DNA from: Desulfobacterales bacterium | GTDB lineage: Bacteria > Desulfobacterota > Desulfobacteria > Desulfobacterales > JAEINQ01 | NCBI GenBank assembly: GCA_016342285.1 | Contig: JAEINQ010000016.1 | Span: 31,440-95,439 of the forward strand | Length of the DNA stretch: 64,000 bases | Reading direction: 5' to 3' | Shown: piece after piece, positions 15,778-24,570 of the stretch | How the letters are laid out: each line of letters begins with the position of its first letter | Position numbering within the stretch: the first letter of the stretch is position 1 | The notes under the pieces: generated by a model | Databases searched by the model: none | What the model saw: only the letters and a program-made list of their open reading frames with translations | What the model was told of the DNA's origin: nothing | Position numbers and translations under genes: made by a program

Positions 15778-17236
15778 AGTGACGCACCTGGTAGGTCTCC
15801 ACATCAAGGAGGCCGGAGCGCCAGGCATCGACCCCCAGTCCGGCCTTTTGGCAGAGATGGCTGAGAAAGCTTTCCGGGTCGGGCAGCTGGTCCCATACCT
15901 GGGGCAGGAAGGTGGCACTGCGGGTTCCCTGCCGAATGATGACCCCGTCCACATTGGGGCGAAGCCGTCCGACCAGATCTTCGGGACCGGCATAGAACAG
16001 GGGCTTGGCAGGGGTCAGCAGGCTAACCTCGATTTCCACGGTGTCGAGCTCCTCGGCGGTGAGGGGAGAAAACCGCGGATCGTCAAAGGCGGCATGAACG
16101 GCGTTTCGCTGCACCCCCTCGACGACGCTCCCGGCGGGCACAATGTTGCCGATACACCCCCGAAGACGTCCGTCGATGGTCAGGGTCACGAAAGTTCCCT
16201 GCCGGGCCTGAAAAGCCGGGGCGTCGAGCATCTTTGCCAAAGGGCCCGGCGAGGCCTGACCCAGGGTTTGGCCAATGGCGGCGCGGGCCAGTTGTACCAG
16301 GAGCCGGCCCTGGGGTTCGCTGAGTTCGGTCATGGGCGTTTTCCCCTGAACATTGGGTTTTTCATAAAAAGCGATGGCGGCATAACCGACCACCCGGCTT
16401 CGTTCCCCCGCGGTATCGCCGCTGTTGCTGGCGTGGAGCACCACGGGCTTCCAGCCGCGGCGTCGGGCCAGTTCGACCAGGACAAGAATCGGCAGCTTTC
16501 CGCAGGCCGCGTTCTCCATGGCGGCCAGCCGCGGGCCGTCGAGATCGACGATGGCCTCGATCGTCATCCGGTCCTTGGCCACGGCGGCATCATACGGCAG
16601 AAAATGGGAGAGATCGGAACTGACCACCATCAGCGTACGATCATCCAGGATCGCTTCCAGGGAACGGGCATAGTCCGCTGGATCGGCCGGCCCCATGACC
16701 ACGGGAACCAGGGCAAAATCCCCCATAAAATGCTGAAGAAAGGGCAGAACCACCTCCAGGGAATGCTCCTGGCGATCGGAGGCGGCAACCGCCCGGAAAA
16801 GATCACTGCCAAGCAGGTCACCGGCGTCCGGATGGAGCGGGGTGCACCCCAGGGGGGTTTCGTAGCCGGTCGCATCACTGATGGCGCCACCGGCGAATCC
16901 GACCCGGTGATCGGGACCGACCAGAATCACCTTGTCAAACCGCCCCTTTCCCAGCACCCATCCGCCGTGGGCCGCCGTCCATCCGGAATAAACAACCCCG
17001 GCATGGGGCAGGATCAGCGCCCTGAGTCGGACGGAATCGGGAAGATCGGCCCGGGCCGGGCCGCATTCGGTAACGAGACGGTCGATGTCGGCGCGCAACG
17101 TACGGGCATCGGACGGATAAAACCGGCCGGCCCAAACCGGCTTGCGGACGTTTTCTCCCCAAGCACACCCTGGGGCCTGGCACAGCAGGAGAGCAGGCAG
17201 GAAAATGGACAGAAGGTGGCGTAGAATCGTTTTCAT
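15761..17236 (-). CDS. Secreted Memo-AMMECR1 fusion (AmmeMemoRadiSam proteins B and A)
   Basis: 491 aa with an N-terminal signal (LLSIFLPALLLCQAPGCAWG; APGC could be a lipobox). Residues about 30-285 are the Memo domain: PVWAGRFYPSD, LPHAGVVYSGWTAAHG, GPDHRVGFAGGA, HSLEVVLPFLQHF and SSDLSHFLPYD, which contain the conserved His/Asp/Cys-site pattern of Memo and class III extradiol dioxygenase-like folds. Residues about 300-490 are AMMECR1: GTFVTLTIDGRLRGCIGNIV, DPRFSPLTAEELD and a terminal YQVRHFEE. Fusions of the two are known. An exported version next to a Tat-tagged radical SAM partner puts the whole system outside the cytoplasm, by inference. First gene of the operon. Confidence 0.85.
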   Translation of the reverse strand: MKTILRHLLSIFLPALLLCQAPGCAWGENVRKPVWAGRFYPSDARTLRADIDRLVTECGPARADLPDSVRLRALILPHAGVVYSGWTAAHGGWVLGKGRFDKVILVGPDHRVGFAGGAISDATGYETPLGCTPLHPDAGDLLGSDLFRAVAASDRQEHSLEVVLPFLQHFMGDFALVPVVMGPADPADYARSLEAILDDRTLMVVSSDLSHFLPYDAAVAKDRMTIEAIVDLDGPRLAAMENAACGKLPILVLVELARRRGWKPVVLHASNSGDTAGERSRVVGYAAIAFYEKPNVQGKTPMTELSEPQGRLLVQLARAAIGQTLGQASPGPLAKMLDAPAFQARQGTFVTLTIDGRLRGCIGNIVPAGSVVEGVQRNAVHAAFDDPRFSPLTAEELDTVEIEVSLLTPAKPLFYAGPEDLVGRLRPNVDGVIIRQGTRSATFLPQVWDQLPDPESFLSHLCQKAGLGVDAWRSGLLDVETYQVRHFEERD

Positions 17237-17536
17237 CGGCCCCTACAGAGTCGATCTGCGCGGCATCATGGGAGGTATCGCATCGGAATCATCTTCCTCC
17301 TCCCGTGGCCAGAGTTAGCCGGTGCCCATCCACGAATCGGTTTTGATTGGATGGGGCACCCATGGACGTTTCCAATCCAAAAATGTGAATTTTTGTCCAA
17401 GGTCAAGGAAATCAAGCCATTGCGCGGAGGCGTAGCACGCTACGCCGCACAAACAATGGCGCCGATTGACGCCGAGATTGGGCAAAAAGGCCATTTATGG
17501 ATGGAAACTAGCTGGCTATGCCAAAACACCAATGTT
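17237..17536. other. Gene-free spacer between two divergent-looking clusters
   Basis: No gene is seen. A short stretch at about 17420-17455 (GCGCGGAGGCGTAGCACGC then TACGCCGCAC) is partly palindromic. The promoter of the AmmeMemoRadiSam operon should lie near 17240-17300 on the minus strand, but no clear boxes are visible. Confidence 0.4.
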
Positions 17537-17590
17537 GCCAGTGACCAAAGTAAACTAACGTTTGGAGTGAGCTAAAGTTCAGGATCCCGC
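17537..17590 (-). repeat. MITE-like dispersed element, inverted core fragment
   Basis: GCCAGTGACCAAAGTAAACT, then ACGTTTGGAGTGAGCTAAAG and TTCAGG, match the reverse complement of the right-hand core of the copy at 30509-30765. Both ends are missing. Confidence 0.6.
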
Positions 17591-17594
17591 GGGA

Positions 17595-17981
17595 TCAGTT
17601 GGTGACGAATTCGATGGAAACGTTTGCAAGACCTGAAAGCCCTTCGATATTGGCGGAAACCTCGAAATAGCCGGCCATGCCATGACCGAAGGGGCGCTTT
17701 TCGTTGACATCGGTCTCCATGGCATGAATGACGTCGTTGTTGCCGTCCCTCAGATAGACGATGACGTAGCCGCGGGTGGCCGAATGACCGAGGTTTCGAA
17801 TTTTTCCGGAGACCAGGATAACCGACCCCTCCGACTGAAGCTGGGCCGTGAGATCCTCGATTTCATATTGCGGGCCGCCAAAGGTGAGCGGCTGTTCCAC
17901 CACTTTATCGGCACCGTTGGCCTGAAGGATCGTGGCTGTAAAAAATATCATCACGACCGATAAGATGCGTACGATCTTCAT
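17595..17981 (-). CDS. Small secreted FxLYD-like protein
   Basis: 128 aa with a signal peptide (MKIVRILSVVMIFFTATILQ, cut near ANGA). The mature part reads as one Ig-like domain of the FxLYD type: the strand SVILVSGKIRNLGHSATRGY, then VIVYLRDGNNDVI, and the closing GMAGYFEVSANIEGLSGLAN. Such domains are carried by many exported proteins and probably mediate binding. It is the last gene of a four-gene minus-strand cluster with two CsgG-like lipoproteins and a FlgT/LPP20-like protein. Function unknown. Confidence 0.65.
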   Translation of the reverse strand: MKIVRILSVVMIFFTATILQANGADKVVEQPLTFGGPQYEIEDLTAQLQSEGSVILVSGKIRNLGHSATRGYVIVYLRDGNNDVIHAMETDVNEKRPFGHGMAGYFEVSANIEGLSGLANVSIEFVTN

Positions 17982-18076
17982 GATTCCTCCGTCATCGAAG
18001 GGCTAAATCGAAGGGTGAATCCCCTTTGGGTCCAGGCCGTCGACCCGTCTGCATGGAATGACGAACCGTGGGATTT

Positions 18077-19201
18077 TCAATTGACCTGACAGTCAACGCG
18101 TTCCGGGGCGAAGTCCACCACTTCCATCTTCTTTTCGCCAACCATCTGGCCGTCCAGCAGTTCGGCCAGTTCTTCACTGGTGCCCTTAAACCGCAAGTCC
18201 AGGACGAGAATTCCCCCGGCCTTGTTCCAGCCTTCCCTTTTGCTGCTCACCACACGGTTCATCTTCTCCACGGCCGACGAGGCGTCCTTATACCCGCGGA
18301 AATTACCCACACCGGCGATATGCAGTTTGATGGGCGCGCCGTTGTTGAGAAAATCCTGGAAGGAATTGGTGATGGCGTCCACCAGATACTCGTCCACGGC
18401 CAGCTTGACGGTCTGTTTCAGGGCATTGGTGGCGCCGGTCAGGGGGCTGATATGGGCCGAAACGGCATTCTTGACCACCGAGCCGAGAACAGCGCCGGTC
18501 TGGGTCTGAATCACCCGCGCCTGAAGGCTGGCCTGAACCGATCTCAGCCCGGTGCCGGGAAGGGCCTCGCCCGCATCCTGGGCAACAGCCTTACCGACAA
18601 TCACATACTGGGCACCGAAACTCAGGCCCAGGCTGCGAGCGGCGGCATCGTTGCCGGACAGGGCCTGCCGGCTCTGGTCCTTGCTGCGGGCCGCTTCAAC
18701 CTGGGCCTTGTCCACCAGATCGAATCCTTTGGCCCCCATCATGGCGCTGAGTTCGGTACCGGCCAGTTCCATGCCCAGGTCGTCCATGCTCTTATAGTCT
18801 TCATCGATGAGGATCATGACCTTGGGCCGTTCCATGCTTTCGAGCAGGATCTTCATGGCGATGAGGTCATCCTTGATCATGTCCAGGGAGACCGTGGCCT
18901 GAATGGTCACGGTGAACTCCCCGCTCTCGGCGCTCTCCTTGATCACGTCGAAACTTCTGATGTACCCCTGGGTCCGGGAAATAATCTTGTCCTTCTGGAG
19001 CACGAAATTCTGCATTTCCGATTCGGACTGAATAAAGACGCCGACCGCCTCTTCAACGGCAGCCCGCTGGGCCTCGCGGACCGCATCGGCCCGGGAGGTG
19101 CTGCTCATACCGACGGTGGTCACGGTCTTATCCTGGGCCGATGCCCAACCCGGCACCAGAACCAGTCCCAACAACATGCCGGTTAAAAGGATTCTTTTCA
19201 T
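18077..19201 (-). CDS. FlgT/LPP20-like secreted protein
   Basis: 374 aa with a Sec signal peptide (LLTGMLLGLVLVPGWASAQ). The first mature domain (SRADAVREAQRAAVEEAVGV, then FIQSESEMQNF and GYIRSFDVIKE) matches the LPP20/FlgT N-terminal domain, and EFTVTIQATVSLDMIKDDL closes it. A second domain begins PKVMILIDEDYKS and resembles the FlgT middle domain, with QYVIVGKAVAQDAG and LQARVIQTQTGAVLGS. A third region (LHIAGVGNFRGYKDA) repeats a strand-helix motif. In Vibrio, FlgT forms part of the outer flagellar ring, but no flagellar genes are in this window. The neighbours are CsgG-like, so a role in an envelope export or ring structure is more likely. Confidence 0.65.
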   Translation of the reverse strand: MKRILLTGMLLGLVLVPGWASAQDKTVTTVGMSSTSRADAVREAQRAAVEEAVGVFIQSESEMQNFVLQKDKIISRTQGYIRSFDVIKESAESGEFTVTIQATVSLDMIKDDLIAMKILLESMERPKVMILIDEDYKSMDDLGMELAGTELSAMMGAKGFDLVDKAQVEAARSKDQSRQALSGNDAAARSLGLSFGAQYVIVGKAVAQDAGEALPGTGLRSVQASLQARVIQTQTGAVLGSVVKNAVSAHISPLTGATNALKQTVKLAVDEYLVDAITNSFQDFLNNGAPIKLHIAGVGNFRGYKDASSAVEKMNRVVSSKREGWNKAGGILVLDLRFKGTSEELAELLDGQMVGEKKMEVVDFAPERVDCQVN

Positions 19202-19265
19202 CGTGTCCTTTTCCTTTCGCCTGTAAAGTCAGCCTTGGCTGCAACGCGCCGCATGGCTTCGACTG

Positions 19266-20000
19266 TCAGTTGCGCCCTTTCACGTTATCGACCTGGCCCT
19301 GATAGGCCGGGTCCGCCGCCACGCTCTTGGCAAAGAGCCGTTCGGCTTCGGCCTTGTCCCCTCGGTCCAGGGCCTCAAGCCCCTGGGAAAAATAAAGGGC
19401 GGCGTTGATGTCGCTGCCGCTGCCGGCCGTGACCGGCTGAAGGGCGATCCGTAACGAACCGGCAATTTTACCGGCCAGTTTGCGCTCCAGGTCGATGAAG
19501 CCGTCGCTGCTGCCGGTAATGCTCTCGGCCATGATCAGTTCACTGGTCTCCACCTTGATGATTCGAAGATCCAACCGCACATCGGTTCCTAGAACCATGA
19601 ACGAGCCAAAAGCGATGGCCTGGGCCCCGAGGATCCGGCCCACCTGCACGGCCGTGGACTGGTCCACACTGCCGCTCTGACTCAGGGCAACCTCTTTGAG
19701 CAGGGCCTGGATCTTTTCGCGTTCGATGAGCTTGAGCGCCGTGCCGCTGTTTTTCAGATCGGTGGTAAGCATGGCCGCCAGTCCCTTGGTCAGGGGCGCA
19801 AACCGTTCGGGCTCGGTCACCGAATTGTTCTCAAAGGGAAGGATCGCCAGGGTCTTGGGAACATCCCCGACGACGGCCGCGCGGGGTCCGGGTTGGGTCA
19901 CGGTTGTGGACTTGGTGGCTTTCTGGGCCTCCACGCATCCGAAGCACAGCGCAAGCACCATCCCTAAGGCAATCGCCAGTCTTCCATTCCGATTTTTCAT
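19266..20000 (-). CDS. CsgG/HfaB family lipoprotein
   Basis: 244 aa. The signal MKNRNGRLAIALGMVLALCF followed by GC gives a plausible, slightly atypical lipobox. The body is a compact CsgG domain: KTLAILPFENNSVTEPERFA, GLAAMLTTDLKNSGTALKLI, EREKIQALLKEVALSQSG, VGRILGAQAIAFGSFMVLG, DVRLDLRIIKVETSELIMAE. A short helical tail (YFSQGLEALDRGDKAEAERL) is TPR-like. ATG at 20000 was chosen over the longer frame because it begins the lipoprotein signal and has a GAGGGGG-type RBS. CsgG relatives form outer-membrane pores or ring assemblies; this short one may be a periplasm-facing accessory. A second, TPR-bearing paralogue is immediately upstream. Confidence 0.75.
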   Translation of the reverse strand: MKNRNGRLAIALGMVLALCFGCVEAQKATKSTTVTQPGPRAAVVGDVPKTLAILPFENNSVTEPERFAPLTKGLAAMLTTDLKNSGTALKLIEREKIQALLKEVALSQSGSVDQSTAVQVGRILGAQAIAFGSFMVLGTDVRLDLRIIKVETSELIMAESITGSSDGFIDLERKLAGKIAGSLRIALQPVTAGSGSDINAALYFSQGLEALDRGDKAEAERLFAKSVAADPAYQGQVDNVKGRN

Positions 20001-20091
20001 CCGTTCCGCCCCCTCACGTTCGCTTTTGGACCGGCAGATCGCCGGAATCAATGCAAAAGAAATCGCCCTGGAAAATGCGGGTGCCATTCCA

Positions 20092-21330
20092 TCAGTGACT
20101 GCCGCCACCGCCACCGTCGCCGCCGCCACCGCCGGTCTCTGTATTGGCCTCAGCAGCCGAAGCCTCCTGTTCCGTCATCGCGGATTCAACCGAATCTTGG
20201 ACGGCCGAAGCGACCTGCGCCGCACTCACGGCACCAACATCGGGAGAGCCGCCTCCCGGGCAAGATTCGCCACCGGCCTTGGCCAGGCCAAATTTGGGGT
20301 CCTCGCGGACCGCCTTGTCGAAAAAAGCCTGGGCCGCAGCCCAGTTGCCGCCGTCCAAGGCATCCAGTGCCTGGCCAAAATAGCTGAAGGCCTTGAAATT
20401 CTTGGTATGAACGGTTCCGATGGCAGCCATTTGCGATGCGCTGAGCTCGATCCCGAGCATATGGGCAACATCGCTGACAATGGCCGGGGAAATATCAAAA
20501 AAATTCTCCATTTCAACGGTGACCGTGGTCGTCCCCTGAACCTGCTGTGCCACGGTGGAGGCCAGGGAGGCACTCACCTGAACGCTGCCCAGTTTCAAAT
20601 CACCGACCACCAGGGTCGAGGCCCCCAGGAGCCGGCCCACCCGCGGCGCGGTCGCCAAGTCGACAATACCGGTCTGGCCCAGTTTCATCTCGCCCAGCAG
20701 GGCCTGGAGCTGAAGCCGTTCGACCACTTTCACGGACTTGATCTTGGCCAGATCGGAAATGACCATGGCCGCCAACCCCTTTTGAAAGGCCCGAAGGGTC
20801 TTGTCCGGGGACAGGTCCTGGAAATAGCAGACGGCAATGGTGTCCTGGTCAACGGGAGCCGTTCCGACCTGGGTCTCCCTGGCCAGGGAGGCCTTGGCGA
20901 TCCGCTGGCTCTCGGCAATTTTGAGCAGGGTCACCTGCCGGCGGATCTCCGCCTCCACCAGGGGGCGGTTCGGATCCGAATATTGTTCCCATACCGTCAG
21001 GGCCTTGCCAAAGGCTTTCATATTCACGTAGCTGACGCCCAGGTAAAGGGTGGCATCGGCATCACCGGGGTTGTCACGGATAACCCGCTCCAGGGTTTCG
21101 GCGGCCTTCTCGTTCTTCCCTGCCTTGAGGTAGGCAATCCCCAGTCGTCCCCGCGCGCTATAATCGCCGGGGTTGCCCTTGAGATAGGCCTCAAAGAGCG
21201 GAATCGCTTCCCCGTATTGACTGCGGGCGAATTTATATTCAGCCTTGAGCGGCCCCATTCCCTGACAGGCCACAATCACTGCCATGCACAACATCGCGAT
21301 TATTCCAGACACCGCTTTGCTTTTAAACAT
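20092..21330 (-). CDS. Lipoprotein with TPR repeats and CsgG-like domain
   Basis: 412 aa. The lipoprotein signal ends VIVACQG (Cys about residue 22). Residues about 35-130 form TPR units (YGEAIPLFEAYLKGNPGDYS, ARGRLGIAYLKAGKNEKAAE, ADATLYLGVSYVNMKAFGKA). A CsgG-like domain follows (DTIAVCYFQDLSPD, FQKGLAAMVISDLAKIKSVK, VVERLQLQALLGEMKLGQTG, VGRLLGASTLVVGDLKLGSV). A further TPR-like helix pair and a Gly-rich tail end the protein. The domain order, TPR before CsgG, differs from classical CsgG. It is first in the minus-strand cluster and probably the scaffold of an envelope complex with the genes downstream. Confidence 0.75.
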   Translation of the reverse strand: MFKSKAVSGIIAMLCMAVIVACQGMGPLKAEYKFARSQYGEAIPLFEAYLKGNPGDYSARGRLGIAYLKAGKNEKAAETLERVIRDNPGDADATLYLGVSYVNMKAFGKALTVWEQYSDPNRPLVEAEIRRQVTLLKIAESQRIAKASLARETQVGTAPVDQDTIAVCYFQDLSPDKTLRAFQKGLAAMVISDLAKIKSVKVVERLQLQALLGEMKLGQTGIVDLATAPRVGRLLGASTLVVGDLKLGSVQVSASLASTVAQQVQGTTTVTVEMENFFDISPAIVSDVAHMLGIELSASQMAAIGTVHTKNFKAFSYFGQALDALDGGNWAAAQAFFDKAVREDPKFGLAKAGGESCPGGGSPDVGAVSAAQVASAVQDSVESAMTEQEASAAEANTETGGGGGDGGGGGSH

Positions 21331-21491
21331 CGGGTCCCCCTAAAATTGATTGAATCAAACAATTTTTATGACTTTTCCTCGGCATCGGTCCCCGGAAGGC
21401 CCAGTGCGGACATCGGGATGCCTGGAACAATTTCTACACGGATACGGATTTGTTGGCAAGATTAAAAAATGTGAATAATACCATAATGAAG

Positions 21492-21518
21492 AGCCCGCAC
21501 GGAAGATCCATGCGGGCT
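21492..21518 (-). terminator. Hairpin downstream of the tRNA pair
   Basis: The arms AGCCCGCA and TGCGGGCT pair with an 11-base loop, just 3' of tRNA-Cys on the minus strand. The downstream stretch (CTTCATTATGG) is only weakly T-rich, so efficiency is uncertain. Confidence 0.55.
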
Positions 21519-21534
21519 TGGGAAGATATCATTT

Positions 21535-21609
21535 TGGAGGCGGCAATCAGATTCGAACTGATGAATAACGGCTTTGCAGGCCGCTGCCTTACCACTTGGC
21601 TATGCCGCC
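21535..21609 (-). tRNA. tRNA-Cys (GCA)
   Basis: 75 nt including an encoded CCA. The acceptor stem GGCGGCA pairs with TGCCGCC, the discriminator base is U as expected for Cys, the anticodon loop is CTGCAAA with GCA, and the T-loop is TTCGAAT. Confidence 0.95.
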
Positions 21610-21617
21610 AAAAAAAA

Positions 21618-21692
21618 TGGAGCGGGAAACGGGATTTGAACCCGCGACTTCGACCTTGGCAAGGTCGCACTCTACCACTGAGTTATTCCCGC
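21618..21692 (-). tRNA. tRNA-Gly (GCC)
   Basis: 75 nt including CCA. The acceptor stem is GCGGGAA/TTCCCGC, the D-loop contains AGTGGTAGAG, the anticodon loop is TTGCCAA with GCC, and the T-loop is TTCAAAT. It lies 8 bp upstream of tRNA-Cys and is probably co-transcribed. Confidence 0.95.
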
Positions 21693-21741
21693 TCAGAGAC
21701 GCTCTTTCTAAAAAGTTATTCCGCCTTTGTCAACATAAAAA

Positions 21742-22329
21742 TCAAGTCATTCGAAGCAGGCCGCGGAAACGAACGAAATAATCGACCCCGGACCAAACGG
21801 TCATGACCAGGGCACCCCAGAGAAAGACGGTGCCGATGCCATGAAAATCGATGGAAAAATACGGATAATGAATCAGCAGTGGGATGATGGCGGCGATTTG
21901 AAAACCGACCTTGTATTTGCCCAGCCATGAGGCGGAAACGTCTTTGCTGTGTTCGACCAGAAAATTGCGAAGACCGGTAACCGCCATCTCCCGTCCGAGA
22001 ATGAGACAGACCATCCAAGCCGGAACCCACCCCTGGGCTGTCAACATGATAAAGGCCGACGAAACCAGCAGTTTGTCAGCCAGCGGGTCCATGATCCGGC
22101 CGAAATTGGATTCCATGCCCCGCTGCCGGGCGAAAAAACCGTCGAAGAAATCGGTGATGGCAGCGCCGGTAAAAAGGAGAGCAGCCATGAAGGTAAAGGG
22201 GCGGTTGGGTGCCAGCATCAGCAAAATGATGCCCGGCACAGCAGCGATCCGTATTAAGGTCAGGGTATTGGGGTGCCGAAACCAGCCCTTGAGCCGGCCG
22301 CCGGATCCCGTCGTCTTGGCGAAAGTCAT
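21742..22329 (-). CDS. pgsA: CDP-diacylglycerol-glycerol-3-phosphate 3-phosphatidyltransferase
   Basis: 195 aa, the usual length. It makes phosphatidylglycerol phosphate in the inner membrane. The CDP-alcohol phosphatidyltransferase signature D-x2-DG-x2-AR-x8-G-x3-D-x3-D is complete (DFFDGFFAR, G in FGRI, DPLAD). Four or five hydrophobic helices follow the usual spacing. The gene lies directly upstream of the two tRNAs on the minus strand and 6 bp after the transaldolase gene, so it is probably co-transcribed with it. Confidence 0.92.
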   Translation of the reverse strand: MTFAKTTGSGGRLKGWFRHPNTLTLIRIAAVPGIILLMLAPNRPFTFMAALLFTGAAITDFFDGFFARQRGMESNFGRIMDPLADKLLVSSAFIMLTAQGWVPAWMVCLILGREMAVTGLRNFLVEHSKDVSASWLGKYKVGFQIAAIIPLLIHYPYFSIDFHGIGTVFLWGALVMTVWSGVDYFVRFRGLLRMT

Positions 22330-22335
22330 GGTCGT

Positions 22336-22980
22336 TTATTTTTTGGCTTTGTTCCAGTCGTCCATAAATGCCTTGATCCCTTTATCGGTCAGCGGATGGG
22401 CGGCAAACTTGCCCAATACGTTAAAGGGGATGGTGGCGATATCGGCGCCCATCAGGGCGGACTCGAGCACATGCAGGGGGTTGCGGACACTGGCCACGAT
22501 CACTTCCGTTTCATAGCCATAGTTGCCGAAGATATCGACGATTTGTTCCACCAGTTGCAGGCCGTCGTGGGAAAGATCGTCCAGGCGCCCTATAAACGGG
22601 CTGACATAAGTCGCGCCGGCTTTGGCGGCCATCAGGGCCTGAAGGGGGGAAAAGATCAGGGTGACGTTGGTTTTGATCCCCTCCCGGGAAAGCTGGCAAG
22701 TGGCTTTGATGCCGTCCACGGTCATGGGGATCTTGACGACGATATTCTTGTGCAGGCCGGCCAGATGCCGTGCCTCGGTGAGCATCCCCTCGGTATCCAG
22801 GCTGATCACCTCGGCACTGACCGGCCCATCGACGATACCACAAATTTCCTGAATCACCTCTTCGAAATCGCGCCCCTCCTTGGCGATGAGGCTGGGATTG
22901 GTGGTGACACCATCGACCATCCCCATACTGACAGCTTCCTTGATTTCATTAACATTTGCCGTGTCCAAAAAGAATTTCAT
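22336..22980 (-). CDS. Transaldolase, Fsa/TalC-type
   Basis: 214 aa, the short single-barrel form found in many anaerobes. It starts [13 protein letters not shown]. The Schiff-base lysine is in NIVVKIPMT, and [26 protein letters not shown] and GADIATIPF mark the other barrel strands. It would act in the non-oxidative pentose phosphate pathway or as a fructose-6-phosphate aldolase; the sequence alone does not separate these. Confidence 0.88.
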   Translation of the reverse strand: MKFFLDTANVNEIKEAVSMGMVDGVTTNPSLIAKEGRDFEEVIQEICGIVDGPVSAEVISLDTEGMLTEARHLAGLHKNIVVKIPMTVDGIKATCQLSREGIKTNVTLIFSPLQALMAAKAGATYVSPFIGRLDDLSHDGLQLVEQIVDIFGNYGYETEVIVASVRNPLHVLESALMGADIATIPFNVLGKFAAHPLTDKGIKAFMDDWNKAKK

Positions 22981-23082
22981 CGTTGACTCCTTCGTAAAAT
23001 GCCTATCCTTGCGCCGCGTGCTTCGTCTTGAAGTCAGATTTGCACGCTTGGCTGCGGAAATAAAATTCCTCTCCGTTCAGGA

Positions 23083-23613
23083 TCAGAAATCGCATGAAAA
23101 AACCGAAACCGCCTGCCCGGTGGTGTCCAGGTCGCCAAGAAGGGCCTGGACGGTCCGTTGAAGCGTCGGGTGAACAATGGCCGGATCTATATCACAGAAC
23201 GGTTTCAACACAAAGTGCCTTTTGTGCATCCTCGGGTGAGGAACCACCAGTTCAGCGGTATCGATCACCCGGTCGCCGTAGAAAAGGATATCCAGATCCA
23301 GCACCCGCGGGCCGAAACGGATACCGCCGGCCTGCCGGCCCGTCTCGACTTCGATGGTTTTGAGTCTTTCGAGCAGGGCCAAAGGGGTCTCGGTGGTGAC
23401 GACCTTGGCCACCACGTTCACGAACCAGTCCTGGTCGGCATAGTCCACCGGTTCGGTCCGATAGAACCGGGAAAGAGCGGCCAGTCGGGTTTTTGCGGTG
23501 TTAACCAGGGCATCAATCCCCTTGCGGCAGTTGGCCGGCTTGTCGCCTATATTGGATCCGGCACAAAGGTAGGCGACCACGGGCTGACCGGTAAAATGGG
23601 GGGTGACGGTCAT
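23083..23613 (-). CDS. folK: 2-amino-4-hydroxy-6-hydroxymethyldihydropteridine pyrophosphokinase
   Basis: 176 aa. This folate-pathway kinase transfers pyrophosphate from ATP to the pterin. Signature motifs are present: GSNIGDK near the start, FYRTEPV for substrate binding, RFGPRVLDLDILFYGD for metal and ATP, and VPHPRMHKRHFVLKPFCDI. The start overlaps the dapF stop by four bases (ATGA), so translation is probably coupled. A folate gene in a lysine/arginine biosynthesis block is common in this phylum. Confidence 0.92.
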   Translation of the reverse strand: MTVTPHFTGQPVVAYLCAGSNIGDKPANCRKGIDALVNTAKTRLAALSRFYRTEPVDYADQDWFVNVVAKVVTTETPLALLERLKTIEVETGRQAGGIRFGPRVLDLDILFYGDRVIDTAELVVPHPRMHKRHFVLKPFCDIDPAIVHPTLQRTVQALLGDLDTTGQAVSVFSCDF

Positions 23614-24464
23614 GGGCCGATGGCGTCCTGGGGCTGGGAATAGTGCCAGGCTTCGGCATCCATGGTGCCCCGATAGATCACCCGGGCATCCCCTTCGAGA
23701 AAAACCTCTTGAAAATGCCCTTGATCCATCTCGAAACCCACGCTCAACTCGCCGCCGCTACGGGTCAACAATCTGACCGGAGAGGGGCGGGCGGCCGTTC
23801 GGGCCAGGATCAGGGCCGCCGCCACAGCGCCGGTGCCACAGGCCAGGGTTTCGTCCTCCACGCCGCGTTCGTAAGTTCGAATGGCCACGGTCCCGTCTGG
23901 CTGCGGAGCGATAAAATTGGCGTTGGTGCCTGCAGGGGCAAAGTCCTGGTGAAAGCGGATCTCCCTGCCCAGAGCCACCACATCCACGGCATCGATATCG
24001 TCCACAAAAACCACCACGTGGGGCACCCCGGTATTGATGCTGGCGGCCTTCACGACGCCCCGGCCCAGGTCAATGGTCCGTTCCGGGCGGCAATCGACGG
24101 GGTCGGTCATCTGAATACGCACCCGATCACCGATGATGCGGGCCTGAATCTGCCCGACATCGGTGTTGAAGGCGAGCGATTCCGGGGCAATGCCGTTTAA
24201 ATAGGCATACCGGGCCGCACACCGGGCGCCGTTGCCGCACATTTCCGCCCGGCTCCCGTCCGAATTGAAAAACTGCCAGGAAAAATCGGCATCAGCGGCG
24301 TTTTCAACCAGAATCAGGCCGTCAGCCCCGACGGAAAGCTTGCGTCGGCAGATGCGCGACGTGAAACCGGCCAGGGTCGCAAGGCCGATCCGGCCGCCGC
24401 GGTTGTCGATGACGATAAAATCGTTTCCGCTGCCGCTCATTTTCCAGAAGGGGATCGGGTCCAT
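23610..24464 (-). CDS. dapF: Diaminopimelate epimerase
   Basis: 284 aa. It converts LL- to meso-diaminopimelate for lysine and peptidoglycan synthesis. The two catalytic cysteines are in CGNGARCAARY and LACGTGAVAAA, and KMSGSGNDF is at the start. Length is normal. It is followed by folK with a 4-bp overlap and preceded by lysA across about 105 bp, so it forms part of a diaminopimelate/lysine block. Confidence 0.95.
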   Translation of the reverse strand: MDPIPFWKMSGSGNDFIVIDNRGGRIGLATLAGFTSRICRRKLSVGADGLILVENAADADFSWQFFNSDGSRAEMCGNGARCAARYAYLNGIAPESLAFNTDVGQIQARIIGDRVRIQMTDPVDCRPERTIDLGRGVVKAASINTGVPHVVVFVDDIDAVDVVALGREIRFHQDFAPAGTNANFIAPQPDGTVAIRTYERGVEDETLACGTGAVAAALILARTAARPSPVRLLTRSGGELSVGFEMDQGHFQEVFLEGDARVIYRGTMDAEAWHYSQPQDAIGP

Positions 24465-24570
24465 AGCAATCTCGTCGTTTATGATATCAACTCTGATGAA
24501 ACCGTAAAAAGTCTCTTAACCACAAAGCGCACAAAGAATAAATTTATCCTGTTTATCCTGTCCATCCCTG

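Noticed and set aside
15695..17224. 509-codon plus-strand ORF opposite the Memo-AMMECR1 gene
   Set aside because: Antisense to a gene with complete Memo and AMMECR1 motifs; no motif of its own.
18077..19201. Flagellar operon, suggested by FlgT similarity
   Set aside because: No other flagellar gene is present, and FlgT_N/LPP20 domains occur widely in non-flagellar envelope proteins.
19696..21465. 589-codon plus-strand ORF opposite the CsgG-like genes
   Set aside because: Antisense to two lipoprotein genes that have signals, RBS and domain motifs.
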